A stretch of DNA of 37,759 bases, taken from the IMG/VR virus record IMGVR_UViG_3300036407_000010, positions 1-37,759 of that record. The stretch is one strand, 5' to 3'. The notes beneath the pieces are model-generated. The model made no database searches and was not told where the DNA came from. It was given only the letters and a program-made list of their open reading frames with translations. This document shows positions 5,129 to 14,592 of this stretch, one piece after another; within the stretch, counting starts at the first letter, position 1; each line of letters opens with the position of its first letter. The translations under genes were made by a program, and so were the position numbers. The DNA comes from a virus.

Positions 5129-7577
5129 ACACATCAGCTTCCGACTGTATTCTGTTAAGGGTATCGAGCCCTTTTTGAGTATCCTGTAAATTATTGCTAA
5201 CCTTTATCCGGTCGATACGTGTATCATTTGATCTTTTGTATCCAGCAAGGTCTTCTCTTGTTGAGCGGGTTTCCTGGATGAGTTCTCTTAAAAGATCATC
5301 CGTATTGCCGTTCATGGCACTTGGCATAGGTGATGCCATAGAACCGCGACTCTGATCTCGCCATGGACTGACTGGCCCGCCAGCCTCGAACCTACGCCCC
5401 CAATTACTAAATGAATTGATAGCTGAAAGCTGGCGTCTAAAACGTGAAGCACTTCGTTTATTAATAATTACTTCTCCACCTTCAGCTTCGAAACCAGGTT
5501 GGCGATTTACAGTGAAAGGCACACCGCCCTGAGCATGAGAAGGTCCGTGGATTACACCACCTTTCGCATACTGTGTAGAATCAATTTTCTTTAAAGCCGC
5601 GTTTGAGCGAATCAATGCTGCTGCAGTCAGCGCTGCCCCTAATATGGGTCCTACGATGGGGCCAAGCGTTGCAGCTCCTTGCCATATGGATGAGATTTCA
5701 GTAATTAAATTAAGAGCAACCTGCGTTCGCTCTGCTCGTTTCTGTTTGTTTCCATTCTCACGCTTTATTTTAACGAGCTCGTTTTGCGCAAGTTTATATT
5801 GTAAGCTCTCTTCTCCATGCAGTTCCTTTGCGCGATCAACACGAGCTTGTTGAGCATCAATATCAGCCTGATAACTTTCTGCGAGTGCCCCAGCAAGCTG
5901 GCTTGCACCACTGACCGTGGCCATGAAGCGCTGCTTATCATTTTCTTCTATCTTTCTATTATGCTCAATATTTAGATTGAGAAGGTTTCCATAGATTTCT
6001 TGATACTTCTCAGTTTTCTCCTGTCCTGCCTGTTCTAATAATTCGAGCTGTTGTTCGAGGTTGCGGGCCTGTATATTGAAGAGCTCATCATTGAATTGCT
6101 CTTCATTAATCTGTCGTGTTGCAAGGGCTTCGAGGACTATTAGTTCTTCATCACGGGCACCATCTTCAATAGTCTTCAGCTGGGCATCAATTCTAGCCTG
6201 TTCCTTTTCCTTGTCAATTTTATTCCATTTCTCATTGACTGCAGCTCGCTGCTGGCGACCAAGCTCCTGGGCGGCCACCATACGTTCTGCATAGAAAGGA
6301 GCGTTCTCATCAAGCGCTTCAATTTGCCTTTGAAGATTTAATTTAAGCTGGGCGAGATCTTTCTCTCTGCTATCACTCATCGCCTGCACCTGCATATCTT
6401 CCAGGTTGCGCAGGTTTGCATAGTAGGTATCCCAATATTTTTTTTGCTCCTCAAGTTTCTTTTGAAGCTCGGCAGCCTCTTTCGCACGTTGCTTATCGCG
6501 TGCTTCTGCAGCTTTTGCTTCTTTTGCTTCTTGCTCCTCACGCAGCTTATCGCGCTGGTTATTAATTTTTTCTAGGAGCACGTTATTCTTCCCTTCCAAA
6601 TTGATGACTGCTACACGATTGTCAGCTATCTTTTCGAGCAAGTCATCATCCAATGTGCCACGCTTTTCATATTCAATCTCTTGCGCTAATGTACCCTCAG
6701 CCAGTTGCAATATTTCATCTTCACTAAGCTTTGATTTTTGCTTAGCCTGCATGATTGTCAGGTTCAAGTTATCGATCGCTAATTTTTTTTCTTTTTCAAA
6801 ATTTTGGATCGCAACTTTCTCAGCTCCTTCTAAAACAGTGAGTCGCTCTTTTTCTGCCAGTGTTCTGTTTTTTGATTGAACAATAAGACGGTCAATACTT
6901 GCTTCTGCTTCAGCATTGCTGATTGCAATTCCACGATTACGATCATCCAGATCCTGCTGAAGCTCGGCGAGCTTAACCCCTTCCTCATATGACTTTTTAA
7001 TACTATCACCCAGCCCCTTAAATGCATCTGATAATTGCTCTACGCCACCAGGAGCACCTGTAATGATCTTCCATAATCCTGCTCCAAAGTCCTGAAACCT
7101 ATTTGTGAGCTCAGCAACTACGCCTGAAATTCCTCCCAGAATCTGTTCAACCTTATCAACTATTGGAGTAAATGTTTTAAAAAGAGAAATGAGTGCTGCA
7201 AGTGCGATTAAGATCAAACCAATTCCTGTCGCAGCGATTGCAGTTTTAAGAATGCCAAACTGCGATGACAATCCACCTACACCTTTTTTTGCCATGCCAA
7301 GAGAGTCGCTGACTTGGTTAAACATTGAAGCCCCCGGGAGGTTGCTCCATGCATTCTTTAGCATTTCGCTTGCATCGGTAGTACCTTTGATCTCTTCCTT
7401 TAAGTCTTTAATACTACCATCGACTTCATTAAGCTTTTTTGCAGCATCAACAAATTCCTTCGTGCCCTTAGGAAGGCCAGCAACTTCCTTGCGAAGCTTC
7501 GCGGCCTCTTTGGTTAATTCTTTTAATGATTCCCCTGCTTTTGCTCCATCTGCCAGCTCTACTTCTATCTTTGCCAT
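5127..7577 (-). CDS. Tail tape measure protein
   Basis: This 816-residue protein sets tail length and is threaded through the tail tube. It has an N-terminal helical region, a hydrophobic transmembrane-like stretch around residues 109-140 (GIGLILIALAALISLF), and a long charged coiled coil (~190-560). A second Gly/Ala-rich hydrophobic segment follows at about 640-675. The C-terminus carries KGGVIHGPSHAQGG and AEGGEVIINKRSA, a glycine-rich block often seen at the end of tape measures. The ATG at 7577 is preferred; an upstream extension to 7643 would run into the preceding gene. At ~1.5 A per residue, a tail near 120 nm is inferred. It is unusually the last gene of the tail operon. Confidence 0.9.
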   Translation of the reverse strand: MAKIEVELADGAKAGESLKELTKEAAKLRKEVAGLPKGTKEFVDAAKKLNEVDGSIKDLKEEIKGTTDASEMLKNAWSNLPGASMFNQVSDSLGMAKKGVGGLSSQFGILKTAIAATGIGLILIALAALISLFKTFTPIVDKVEQILGGISGVVAELTNRFQDFGAGLWKIITGAPGGVEQLSDAFKGLGDSIKKSYEEGVKLAELQQDLDDRNRGIAISNAEAEASIDRLIVQSKNRTLAEKERLTVLEGAEKVAIQNFEKEKKLAIDNLNLTIMQAKQKSKLSEDEILQLAEGTLAQEIEYEKRGTLDDDLLEKIADNRVAVINLEGKNNVLLEKINNQRDKLREEQEAKEAKAAEARDKQRAKEAAELQKKLEEQKKYWDTYYANLRNLEDMQVQAMSDSREKDLAQLKLNLQRQIEALDENAPFYAERMVAAQELGRQQRAAVNEKWNKIDKEKEQARIDAQLKTIEDGARDEELIVLEALATRQINEEQFNDELFNIQARNLEQQLELLEQAGQEKTEKYQEIYGNLLNLNIEHNRKIEENDKQRFMATVSGASQLAGALAESYQADIDAQQARVDRAKELHGEESLQYKLAQNELVKIKRENGNKQKRAERTQVALNLITEISSIWQGAATLGPIVGPILGAALTAAALIRSNAALKKIDSTQYAKGGVIHGPSHAQGGVPFTVNRQPGFEAEGGEVIINKRSASRFRRQLSAINSFSNWGRRFEAGGPVSPWRDQSRGSMASPMPSAMNGNTDDLLRELIQETRSTREDLAGYKRSNDTRIDRIKVSNNLQDTQKGLDTLNRIQSEADV

Positions 7578-7597
7578 CTCCCCGCTCTTAAATCCCG

Positions 7598-8119
7598 TTA
7601 AATTTGTTTTCCTTCTATTGCTGCAGTAAGTATCTTTTGACAATCCGCCTTATAGGCTGCGAATGTTTCAGTATTAAGTTGTTTTAGTAGGTCGCCGAGT
7701 TTCGCTTGTCGTTTCCACGGCTTTGGTTTATGCGTATCCCACTTCTTTTTGCTGAATGCAATCGCAAACACTATCCTTTGTTTTATCTGCCATGGAGTAA
7801 GATTTGGAGCTCCATTTTTGTAACCTGGTACGGCACCTTTGAATTCCACATTCTCGGACCATTTACTTAGGTCTCCTATGTTTGGAAGTTTTGTCCATTG
7901 CGGATTCTTTTGACCAATAAAGAAACCTTGATCTGCATATTGTACAATAATCCTCGGAGCTTCTGTATCGCTGGCCTTCGTGATAAGGAGAGTGGCTGAC
8001 TCCTCCATCTCACCGGTGCGGCTATACTTTGAAAAGACTTTCTTTACATCAGCTAGCAGACGACTACCATATTCGTTTGCAAGCACATCAAGTTGTTCTT
8101 GTGTTAGTTTATGAATCAT
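7598..8119 (-). CDS. Hypothetical tail-associated protein
   Basis: This 173-residue soluble protein has no recognised family. It has a helical N-terminus (LTQEQLDVLANEYGSRLLADVKKVF), a middle beta-like part containing WTKLPNIGDLSKWSENV, and a basic C-terminus. It starts within the 3' end of the upstream hub-like gene (ATGA overlap) and ends 20 bases before the tape measure start. It is therefore part of the tail operon. A chaperone or minor structural role would fit the position but is not shown by the sequence. Confidence 0.6.
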   Translation of the reverse strand: MIHKLTQEQLDVLANEYGSRLLADVKKVFSKYSRTGEMEESATLLITKASDTEAPRIIVQYADQGFFIGQKNPQWTKLPNIGDLSKWSENVEFKGAVPGYKNGAPNLTPWQIKQRIVFAIAFSKKKWDTHKPKPWKRQAKLGDLLKQLNTETFAAYKADCQKILTAAIEGKQI

Positions 8120-10035
8120 CGCTGTGTGATTAGTTCTGTTTCACTCACTTGCAACCCGCGATTTGTAAGTCTTAGTTTTATGCTTTTTACAAGAAAGTCG
8201 CTGCGATCAAACCTTCGTTTTAGAGTCCAATCAAATTTCAAAAGTTCGCGCAGCGTCCAGTTGACCATTAATGAGAGTGAACGTTTATTCTTGTAGTAGA
8301 GGAGCCAGTACTTGTAATAAGTATTATGGATGTACGTGATGTTTTCGTTCACTCCGGATCCCTTATTGATCGTTGCATAAGGATAATTATCTACATGTAA
8401 TCCCCTATACCAAAAAATTCTCGGTATAGAAAGTTTTGCTCCTGCTAGGCGTCCAACCAAAATACCACTGCGAGTTCCTACAGAGGTTTGTGTTGTAGCT
8501 TCATTGGTGATTCGACCTAAGGGAATTTCAATTTCGTGTTCTGGAATACCAATCTCAAAAGCTTCCTCTTCAGATAGCGATCCATCAGCATCTTCTTTTT
8601 TAATTAAAAGCCTATAGCCCGTTAGCTGATTATTTGTAGCCTTCCCTTTCCGTCCAGCAATCAAATCTATACTTTGATAATTTCTAGATTTGGCAAGCGG
8701 TTCCCGGAACTGCATCACTAATTTGCCCGTATGCTCATTTTGATAAACCGCAAGGTTATATCGAACTGCAAACGCCTTTAAAAAATCAATTACTGTAATA
8801 TCGGGTACAAGTTCAGACAGGTTAAAACTGCCTCGATAAAAAATGAGCTTGTTGTAAGTCTTAGCTTGAGTACGGTATACATAAGGGACGAAGTCTTGCA
8901 AAACGTCAAGGGTAAAGCTGTTATCTAATAACATGCCTTCACAAAATGAATAAAAATCTCCTTCAATATCTGCTTCTAAAAACTCTAATATTTTATCCAA
9001 AATATATTGAGTTTTTAAGAAGGGTCGCAGCGAGTGCATCCTCGTGTTGTCTCTCAGCGTTAAGGGTACACCGGGATACAGTGTTGAATTTATTTTTTTT
9101 GTCTCTGAAACAAACTGCACGCTTGTTCCGGAGAATAGATTAACATTAGTGGAGTAGTGAACATCTTCAAGTCCATGCATCCCGAAATTTATATGATAGG
9201 GAAAAACAAAACGTTTGTCCTCAGCCGTTTCGTTGAAGTGTGGAAGTAAGCCTGCATTCAAATCCGCATAATAATCATCCAAATTATATCCGATATAAAA
9301 CCAGTAGTTTGGTGTACCTTCTTCTCTTGGGCCTTCGCTGACACTTACTGCGAGCTCTATCAAAGGATCAGTTGACGGGGTATAGCTACTACCGCCCTTT
9401 ATCCCCCTAGTTATGATCATGCCGTAATACCCGTCAACAGTTTCGGGTGTGCTAGGATCCAATACGGACATAACCACGTCACCACCTTGCGCACTGGCAT
9501 TTACAATTTGCTGGTGGATAGTTAGAGGTTGGTCGTTTTCATCAACCGTTGTCTGATAACTATTTCCATTGACTGTCACCGAAACTTGCTCATCGTTCTT
9601 ATTTACAATTACCAGAACGCTCTTCGTGAAAGGCGCATCATTAATAACTATTGTTTCGTCAACAAGCTCGCGGATTCTTTTCGTTTTGATATCATCTTTT
9701 AGTGTGCCCAAACCAAATAGAAAATAAGTTTCGATTCGTCCAGCTTCGATACTATCAATTTTGATATTACCCTTCTTAAAAGGAACATCATCGAATTTCA
9801 AAATGGCCTGCTTTGGCAAAAGCTGTTGCACATTTTCCATAACATCAGGATGGCTTAACTGCCTTGAATTTTTAGGACTAGATTCTCCACCTGGCAGGCC
9901 GAATGGTAATGAGTATGAACCTGGTGTTAGCCTATTTGTATCACCGAGAATTGGATTCTCAAGCGTTATTTCAATAGATGTATCGTTCAACACATCTAAA
10001 GGTTCTGATTCATTTTCGAGCCCAATCCCAATCAT
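8116..10035 (-). CDS. Putative tail tip / hub protein
   Basis: This 639-residue protein starts MIGIGLENESEPLDV and contains a segment on prohibitive-looking beta structure (SIEITLENPILGDTNR, PGSYSLPFGLPGG). Later parts include VIDFLKAFAVRYNLAVYQNEHTGKLVM, a motif style found in hub or gp27/gp44-like proteins that ask for the position of a rigid ring ("xDFLKAF..."). I infer a tail-hub or tip role from this style and from its place between a large virion protein and the tape measure. No enzymatic motif is visible. It overlaps both neighbours by 4 bases, so translation is coupled. An alternative role as a spike-like adaptor cannot be excluded. Confidence 0.55.
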   Translation of the reverse strand: MIGIGLENESEPLDVLNDTSIEITLENPILGDTNRLTPGSYSLPFGLPGGESSPKNSRQLSHPDVMENVQQLLPKQAILKFDDVPFKKGNIKIDSIEAGRIETYFLFGLGTLKDDIKTKRIRELVDETIVINDAPFTKSVLVIVNKNDEQVSVTVNGNSYQTTVDENDQPLTIHQQIVNASAQGGDVVMSVLDPSTPETVDGYYGMIITRGIKGGSSYTPSTDPLIELAVSVSEGPREEGTPNYWFYIGYNLDDYYADLNAGLLPHFNETAEDKRFVFPYHINFGMHGLEDVHYSTNVNLFSGTSVQFVSETKKINSTLYPGVPLTLRDNTRMHSLRPFLKTQYILDKILEFLEADIEGDFYSFCEGMLLDNSFTLDVLQDFVPYVYRTQAKTYNKLIFYRGSFNLSELVPDITVIDFLKAFAVRYNLAVYQNEHTGKLVMQFREPLAKSRNYQSIDLIAGRKGKATNNQLTGYRLLIKKEDADGSLSEEEAFEIGIPEHEIEIPLGRITNEATTQTSVGTRSGILVGRLAGAKLSIPRIFWYRGLHVDNYPYATINKGSGVNENITYIHNTYYKYWLLYYKNKRSLSLMVNWTLRELLKFDWTLKRRFDRSDFLVKSIKLRLTNRGLQVSETELITQR

Positions 10036-11870
10036 ATTGCAGGCGTGTAGTTTTCGTCATCATAAGATTCTACTATAGTAAAGCGCACAAAGAGCTCGTA
10101 GTTTTGATCTTCATATAAATCAAAACTACCTGGATTGATGACCACTGGTTTTCGCTTCCCGTCAGTAACATCAAATACACGTTCGCTCCGAAGCAAATCT
10201 TTCATGTAATCGAGCCATGCCTTAGAGGGGAGATACCCTGAAGAAATGTTCGTCACATGTCGCAAGACAGATGCATTGACTTCCATTTCACCATCGAGCG
10301 CGCTGTAGGTGTGCGGAAGAAATTTTACTATTGTATCTTTCTCAATTTCCACTCCTTGCTGGCCGCGACCGGTAACACGAATAACTTCATACCCTCCTAG
10401 CGAATTCAGAAACAGGAGTATCCGCTTATTGGGTGAGCTGATAGTGTCTATGAAATATGTACGCACTTCACTAATCATTTTATTATTTTGATTTGTGAGA
10501 TACAGTCTATACTTCACAATGTTTTTTCCAGCATTCACAGTAAGCACGCCACTGTTTGCTGGTCCTGCTGGAATAAGATAAAGCTGTCCTCCTTCCGCAG
10601 GAATTGTTGAAACCAGTTTTCGCTCTGCTGTACCGTCGTCGAAAAAAGCCTGAAAATTCAACCGGATCTCGGTTGTCAGCGTGTTGAAGTTGAAGTAAGT
10701 AAGATAGTCTTCCTGATTTCGATCAACTTGTTTTTCGACTGGAGCCCAAGTCATAAACTTCCGTGTTGATGGAAGATATTGGTAGAAAAAATTAGTCGCC
10801 TTGAACGCAAACTTACTAAGGCCACCCATCATCACTCTATGAGTTTCTGTTTCTTCATACTCGCCGAAAGGTTCAACTTCATCATCAAAAAGAGTAGCAA
10901 TGAAATGTTTGAAATTTCTAATGCGATCAGTCAACGGTACCATATCAAGTGCATTGAGCGCTGGAGGTAAAGCATGCAGCATATTGCGGAAAGCTTCACG
11001 CACTTGAAATGTCACTGCCCCGTCTGAGGCCGGAGGCAATTCTATTTGCATAGAAGAAGCATAGTTGCCACTACCTTCCGTTTCTTCAATCCGGATGTCA
11101 TCTCGGACGCGGACATTTGAAACAAACGGGGAGTTCCAAGCCGGAGCTGCAGATGTGTTAAAGGTGACAGGATTACGGCTGAACCAGATATTATTGAACA
11201 ATATCACATTTGTCTCAGGTTCCGGATCTCCATCTGGCTGTGGCTCCGGGTCAGGCTCTGGTTCCTGGCCAGGATCAGGCTCTAGATCTATATTAAAATC
11301 TGTTACTAAAATTAAATATTTCTGCAAATCCTCTCTGAATACAACATCAAATGAATTTGCAAGGGCGGAGAAGTTGTATAGTGCCTCTGCCCATCCATAC
11401 CCAGGGGATGCAGGACTGTCTCTTTTGTAACTATTGCCGCCTGTCGATATCCAGTAATCTGGCCCATTAGCGGTGCTTTTCAAAACATTAGAGATTTGAA
11501 TCGCAAGGACTCCGGATTCCTTTGTATACAATGCGATATGACAACCAGAAGCATGCTGCGAGTACAGCACAACACGGACCAGTGTAACTATAAGGCCGTC
11601 AATATTTAATTTAAGTATATATGTCCCATTGGAGTTTACTTCATATGGAAACGTAACAGTATACTTTCGACCATCAGGGCTAGTTGGAAACGGCACAAAT
11701 GGTTGTGCAGGTAGTAGCGGAGTGTCTATACCAATATCTCTTTCTTTGTAGATTGTGATTAATGGACTTGTGCCGATGTCATCTCTGATGGTGACACTTA
11801 TACTACCTGGCTGATTGACGCCATTAATATCGACATATCTGCTATTAAACTGAATATCGAAATTTTCCAT
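10032..11870 (-). CDS. Large virion (tail/baseplate) protein with acidic Pro-rich linker
   Basis: This protein of about 612 residues starts MENFDIQFNSRYVDING. It has a beta-rich N-terminal part, then a linker of alternating acidic residues and prolines (EPDPGQEPEPDPEPQPDGD) near residue 200, then a second, larger beta-rich part. The start ATG at 11870 overlaps the upstream stop as TAATG; a longer version would need a TTG start. It lies in the tail operon immediately before the hub-like gene, so a distal tail or upper-fibre structural role is likely. The linker suggests two separately folded halves. No sequence family is recognised. Confidence 0.55.
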   Translation of the reverse strand: MENFDIQFNSRYVDINGVNQPGSISVTIRDDIGTSPLITIYKERDIGIDTPLLPAQPFVPFPTSPDGRKYTVTFPYEVNSNGTYILKLNIDGLIVTLVRVVLYSQHASGCHIALYTKESGVLAIQISNVLKSTANGPDYWISTGGNSYKRDSPASPGYGWAEALYNFSALANSFDVVFREDLQKYLILVTDFNIDLEPDPGQEPEPDPEPQPDGDPEPETNVILFNNIWFSRNPVTFNTSAAPAWNSPFVSNVRVRDDIRIEETEGSGNYASSMQIELPPASDGAVTFQVREAFRNMLHALPPALNALDMVPLTDRIRNFKHFIATLFDDEVEPFGEYEETETHRVMMGGLSKFAFKATNFFYQYLPSTRKFMTWAPVEKQVDRNQEDYLTYFNFNTLTTEIRLNFQAFFDDGTAERKLVSTIPAEGGQLYLIPAGPANSGVLTVNAGKNIVKYRLYLTNQNNKMISEVRTYFIDTISSPNKRILLFLNSLGGYEVIRVTGRGQQGVEIEKDTIVKFLPHTYSALDGEMEVNASVLRHVTNISSGYLPSKAWLDYMKDLLRSERVFDVTDGKRKPVVINPGSFDLYEDQNYELFVRFTIVESYDDENYTPAI

Positions 11871-12349
11871 TAGTCCCAATCACTTTGATTAAATTGAAAT
11901 CCTTCTGCATCATTTATCGTAAATATGAATTCGCAGCCTATAAATTTTGTAGATGACAGATTCATATCAGCACGTTGAAACATGCTTCCGTTTACTGTGA
12001 TGCTTATTTTAGACTCCCTAGTATCTTGAATTAGCCGGCTCACCACCTTCTTCATAGCAGACTCGCACAGATGGTAGTAGTGATCTTCATCTGAATGCGC
12101 TTCACTGCTACACGGTCCACCAATCCATAAGATACCTTCCCGACCAAGGATATGATTATCAGTACCAAGATCTTGTAGTTTGGATTTTACAGGTGGTAGG
12201 ACCCATAGTTTTAATCCTGTCCAGGATTGAGCTTCCTCTTGACCACCTTCAGTATCACCAAAAAGAAAGCCATCAATGAAATTGGCCTGCTGGGCAATAG
12301 TATTAAAGTAGCTCTTAAAAGATTCAAAGTTGTTCAGTTCAAATTCCAT
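11870..12349 (-). CDS. Hypothetical tail-operon protein (terminator/completion-like)
   Basis: This 159-residue acidic protein of mixed alpha/beta character contains FFLFGDTEGG-like and VVSRLIQDTRESKISITVNGSMFQRAD segments. Its final part, SSTKFIGCEFIFTINDAEGF, resembles the C-terminal strands of tail-terminator or completion proteins, but this is only a resemblance of pattern. It overlaps the 3' end of the HU-like gene by 16 bases and is followed directly by the 612-residue virion protein. Its size and place fit a head-tail joining or tail-completion factor. Confidence 0.5.
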   Translation of the reverse strand: MEFELNNFESFKSYFNTIAQQANFIDGFLFGDTEGGQEEAQSWTGLKLWVLPPVKSKLQDLGTDNHILGREGILWIGGPCSSEAHSDEDHYYHLCESAMKKVVSRLIQDTRESKISITVNGSMFQRADMNLSSTKFIGCEFIFTINDAEGFQFNQSDWD

Positions 12350-12615
12350 GTTCTTGTTGGTTTGAAATGAGGAACCCTACAGGCAGGCAGGTAAATAGCT
12401 TCTGGATGTTTATAATTTCCGCCTTTCAGATTTCGCCCTATTCGTGCAGCTCTCGTTTTCATCGAGAATATTCCGAAATGTTGCAGCCTTACTGAATTAC
12501 CGGAGCTGACCTGGTTCTGGATCGTTTCCAGCAAGACGTTCAATACCAGCTCAACATCAGTTTGTATGATGCCAGTGTTGCGTGAAACTTGATGGATCAG
12601 ATCTCTTCTATTCAT
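12334..12615 (-). CDS. HU/IHF-family DNA-binding protein
   Basis: This 93-residue protein has the HU fold: an N-terminal helical dimerisation part (MNRRDLIHQVSRNTGIIQTDVELVLNVLLETI), the SVRLQHFGIFSMKTRAARIGRNLKGG core, and the DNA-contacting arm ending PHFKPTRTWNL. The canonical GFGxF becomes HFGIF and the usual GRNP becomes GRNL. HU-like proteins bend DNA non-specifically. Here the gene lies in the middle of the tail operon, overlapping genes on both sides. It could help condense or package phage DNA or regulate late expression; the sequence does not say which. Confidence 0.88.
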   Translation of the reverse strand: MNRRDLIHQVSRNTGIIQTDVELVLNVLLETIQNQVSSGNSVRLQHFGIFSMKTRAARIGRNLKGGNYKHPEAIYLPACRVPHFKPTRTWNLN

Positions 12616-13459
12616 GTTGCTTGTTGCGTTCCTTTGCCTCTATTGCTTTTTGTTCCAGGTAGTCAAGAGCATCATAAATTTTTGCGTTGCGAGCCGTCTC
12701 CAGACCTTTAAACACATCCGTTTCTGCCAAGTGATATCGCAGGTTCATCCAGAGCGTGCCTGTAGGCACCGGAGGCACTGGTTCTTCAGTTTCCTGTTCA
12801 TCATCTTCTGGCCTCGGAAATAGAGTCGGACATCTGCTCATTAGAAAGTCGCGGATGTTTGCGTAAGTATGAAGTATAAGAGCTCTTTGCTGGGCGCTCA
12901 ATTTGTGCGGTATAAGGCTAGCATTACGTTCAATGTGTTCTGGGCTGAAGTAATCAGGATCAGTATAAAGAACAGCCACAAGGGCATTTAATGCGTCTTC
13001 AATTTGACTCTCGAGCTCCTTCGACTGGAGTTGAGTGTACTGATGGCTTAGAACACAAAACCGGCTGAAGATAGAATCAGCATAAACTAGCTGATCAAAA
13101 ATCAGATTATACATGGGAAGACCATCACTTAACTTCGGAGGTGCAAAATTGACTCTCGACATAGTGAAAGTTCCCACTGGGAAAAAATACCACGGCATTC
13201 GGAAACCTCCTTTTTTTGTTCGCTGGAAAAAGGTTATCGCATTGAAACAATCAACAACCTGCTCAATGTTCAACTTTGAAACTGCAGCTACATTTTTTCT
13301 AAGGGTGCTAAGCACATCGATAATGATAACACCAAACTCCTTAGAACCACAGGCAACACGCATATGCATTTCGCCTAATTCAATCATGTGTAAGAACTGC
13401 TTTTGCGAGAGCTCATTCCATGAGGTTTTAAAAAGTTGTGCTATTGTATACTTTTTCAT
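12608..13459 (-). CDS. Hypothetical tail-operon protein, 283 aa
   Basis: This protein of unknown function has a mostly helical N-terminal part (IAQLFKTSWNELSQKQFLHMIELGEMHM). A conserved-looking FRMPWYFFPVGTFTMSRVNFAPPK segment follows at about residues 86-109, then a helical domain and an acidic Pro-rich linker near 215-232 (EDDEQETEEPVPPVP). The C-terminal helix is charged. It overlaps the spanin-like gene by 4 bases and the HU-like gene by 8. The position between the lysis group and the tail genes would suit a tail assembly chaperone, but no slippery frameshift signal was seen. Confidence 0.55.
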   Translation of the reverse strand: MKKYTIAQLFKTSWNELSQKQFLHMIELGEMHMRVACGSKEFGVIIIDVLSTLRKNVAAVSKLNIEQVVDCFNAITFFQRTKKGGFRMPWYFFPVGTFTMSRVNFAPPKLSDGLPMYNLIFDQLVYADSIFSRFCVLSHQYTQLQSKELESQIEDALNALVAVLYTDPDYFSPEHIERNASLIPHKLSAQQRALILHTYANIRDFLMSRCPTLFPRPEDDEQETEEPVPPVPTGTLWMNLRYHLAETDVFKGLETARNAKIYDALDYLEQKAIEAKERNKQHE

Positions 13460-14088
13460 TTTGCTCCCTTTCGAATTTGGATATTCTGATGCCTTTTGAT
13501 ACGCACATATGGATTTGTACTCGTGATCTCGCTATACCATTTTTTACGGCCAATGCGAAACCCCAGAATTCTCTTCCGCTGCCAATAGACTATTCCCTGA
13601 AGGGGAACAGTAATGGATATCCGCGGCTTAATCTCATTGCCTTGAATCACACCTGATATAGTATTAAGGCTGTCACTATAAGCAAATACTTTTGCAGGAA
13701 GCATGGAGCTGTCAATACTTAAAAGAAAAGTATCACGCAGTGGTAACTGCCATTCTCTGATAAGCTGAGCGGTAGTTTGATTAACACTTTCAAGATTATT
13801 AAGTCTTTTATTTACGCCATTAAACTGTTTGATGAATTCCAGGCGTTCTGTATTGATTAACTCTCTTGCATTGCGCAAAGTGAGATCAAGCACATTGCTT
13901 TTAGCGGTTTCGCGATCGGCTTTATTCTTATAATGAGTTACTTGTCCAGCATCGTTTTTAATAAACTGTATTACTTGTTCGTTTTCGCGCTGCAGCTTAT
14001 CAATATGCTTTTGCTGCATGGATAGAATGAATAGAAGAATTGCTACAGCAGTTATTAAGAATATAATGAATTTGGCTTGGCTGATCAT
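13456..14088 (-). CDS. Inner-spanin-like membrane coiled-coil protein
   Basis: This 210-residue protein has an N-terminal signal-anchor helix (residues ~5-23, AKFIIFLITAVAILLFIL). A long periplasmic coiled coil follows (~25-105, DKLQRENEQVIQFIKNDAG...), then a beta-like, basic C-terminal part. This is the layout of Rz-type i-spanins and of similar Bacteroidota phage proteins. It would bridge the inner membrane towards the outer membrane in the last step of lysis. It starts inside the endolysin's last codon. No separate lipoprotein o-spanin was found nearby; the basic C-terminal domain might stand in for it. Confidence 0.7.
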   Translation of the reverse strand: MISQAKFIIFLITAVAILLFILSMQQKHIDKLQRENEQVIQFIKNDAGQVTHYKNKADRETAKSNVLDLTLRNARELINTERLEFIKQFNGVNKRLNNLESVNQTTAQLIREWQLPLRDTFLLSIDSSMLPAKVFAYSDSLNTISGVIQGNEIKPRISITVPLQGIVYWQRKRILGFRIGRKKWYSEITSTNPYVRIKRHQNIQIRKGAK

Positions 14089-14579
14089 ATGTAAACTTTT
14101 ATCATGTCCATAAGCTTGTGAAGTTTTTTAGTATAGTCCGGATCTGTTGCATACCCGGCTTTGTGAATCTCAGCAGCAAACAAATATGGATTGTCCTTCG
14201 CCATCATTGCGCTTTTATATCGAGACGAAGTAGATATCAGTTTCGCATGATCCGTAAAGCTCTCCTCGGGAGTGTTATACTTGCGGAACCAGTCTTTAAC
14301 ACGGTACTTCCACAATTTTTTTCCGACCTGAATAACTGAGATTACAACAGGAAATTTTTTGTCCGGGTTGTCTAGGTATTCAGTTGTAAGCAGTAACTGT
14401 TCATTGTTATTAACTCCATCGGAATCCTTTTTTCCAAAAAACATATTACCCGGTGCAACCGAGCCCCAGGCACTTTCTAGCGCTGCCTGAGCCATTACAA
14501 CAATAGCAGGAACACCTGTCTTTGATTCACTGGTTAGGGCCTGTGGGTAATACTTCTTAACAAATTCGCGGGGTGTCAT
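14085..14579 (-). CDS. Glucosaminidase-type endolysin (GH73-like)
   Basis: This 164-residue muralytic enzyme cleaves the glycan strands of peptidoglycan at lysis. The N-terminal PQALTSESKTGVPAIVVMAQAALESAWGS block is the GH73/lysozyme-like signature, and Glu35 in ALESAWG is the probable catalytic acid. WFRKYNTPEESFTDHAKLI and the HKAGYATDPDYTKKL end are also family-typical. It has no N-terminal signal sequence, so it needs a holin or comparable membrane lesion. It lies between two small membrane-protein genes and the spanin-like gene, forming a lysis group. Confidence 0.93.
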   Translation of the reverse strand: MTPREFVKKYYPQALTSESKTGVPAIVVMAQAALESAWGSVAPGNMFFGKKDSDGVNNNEQLLLTTEYLDNPDKKFPVVISVIQVGKKLWKYRVKDWFRKYNTPEESFTDHAKLISTSSRYKSAMMAKDNPYLFAAEIHKAGYATDPDYTKKLHKLMDMIKVYI

Positions 14580-14592
14580 CGGATCCTTTTAA

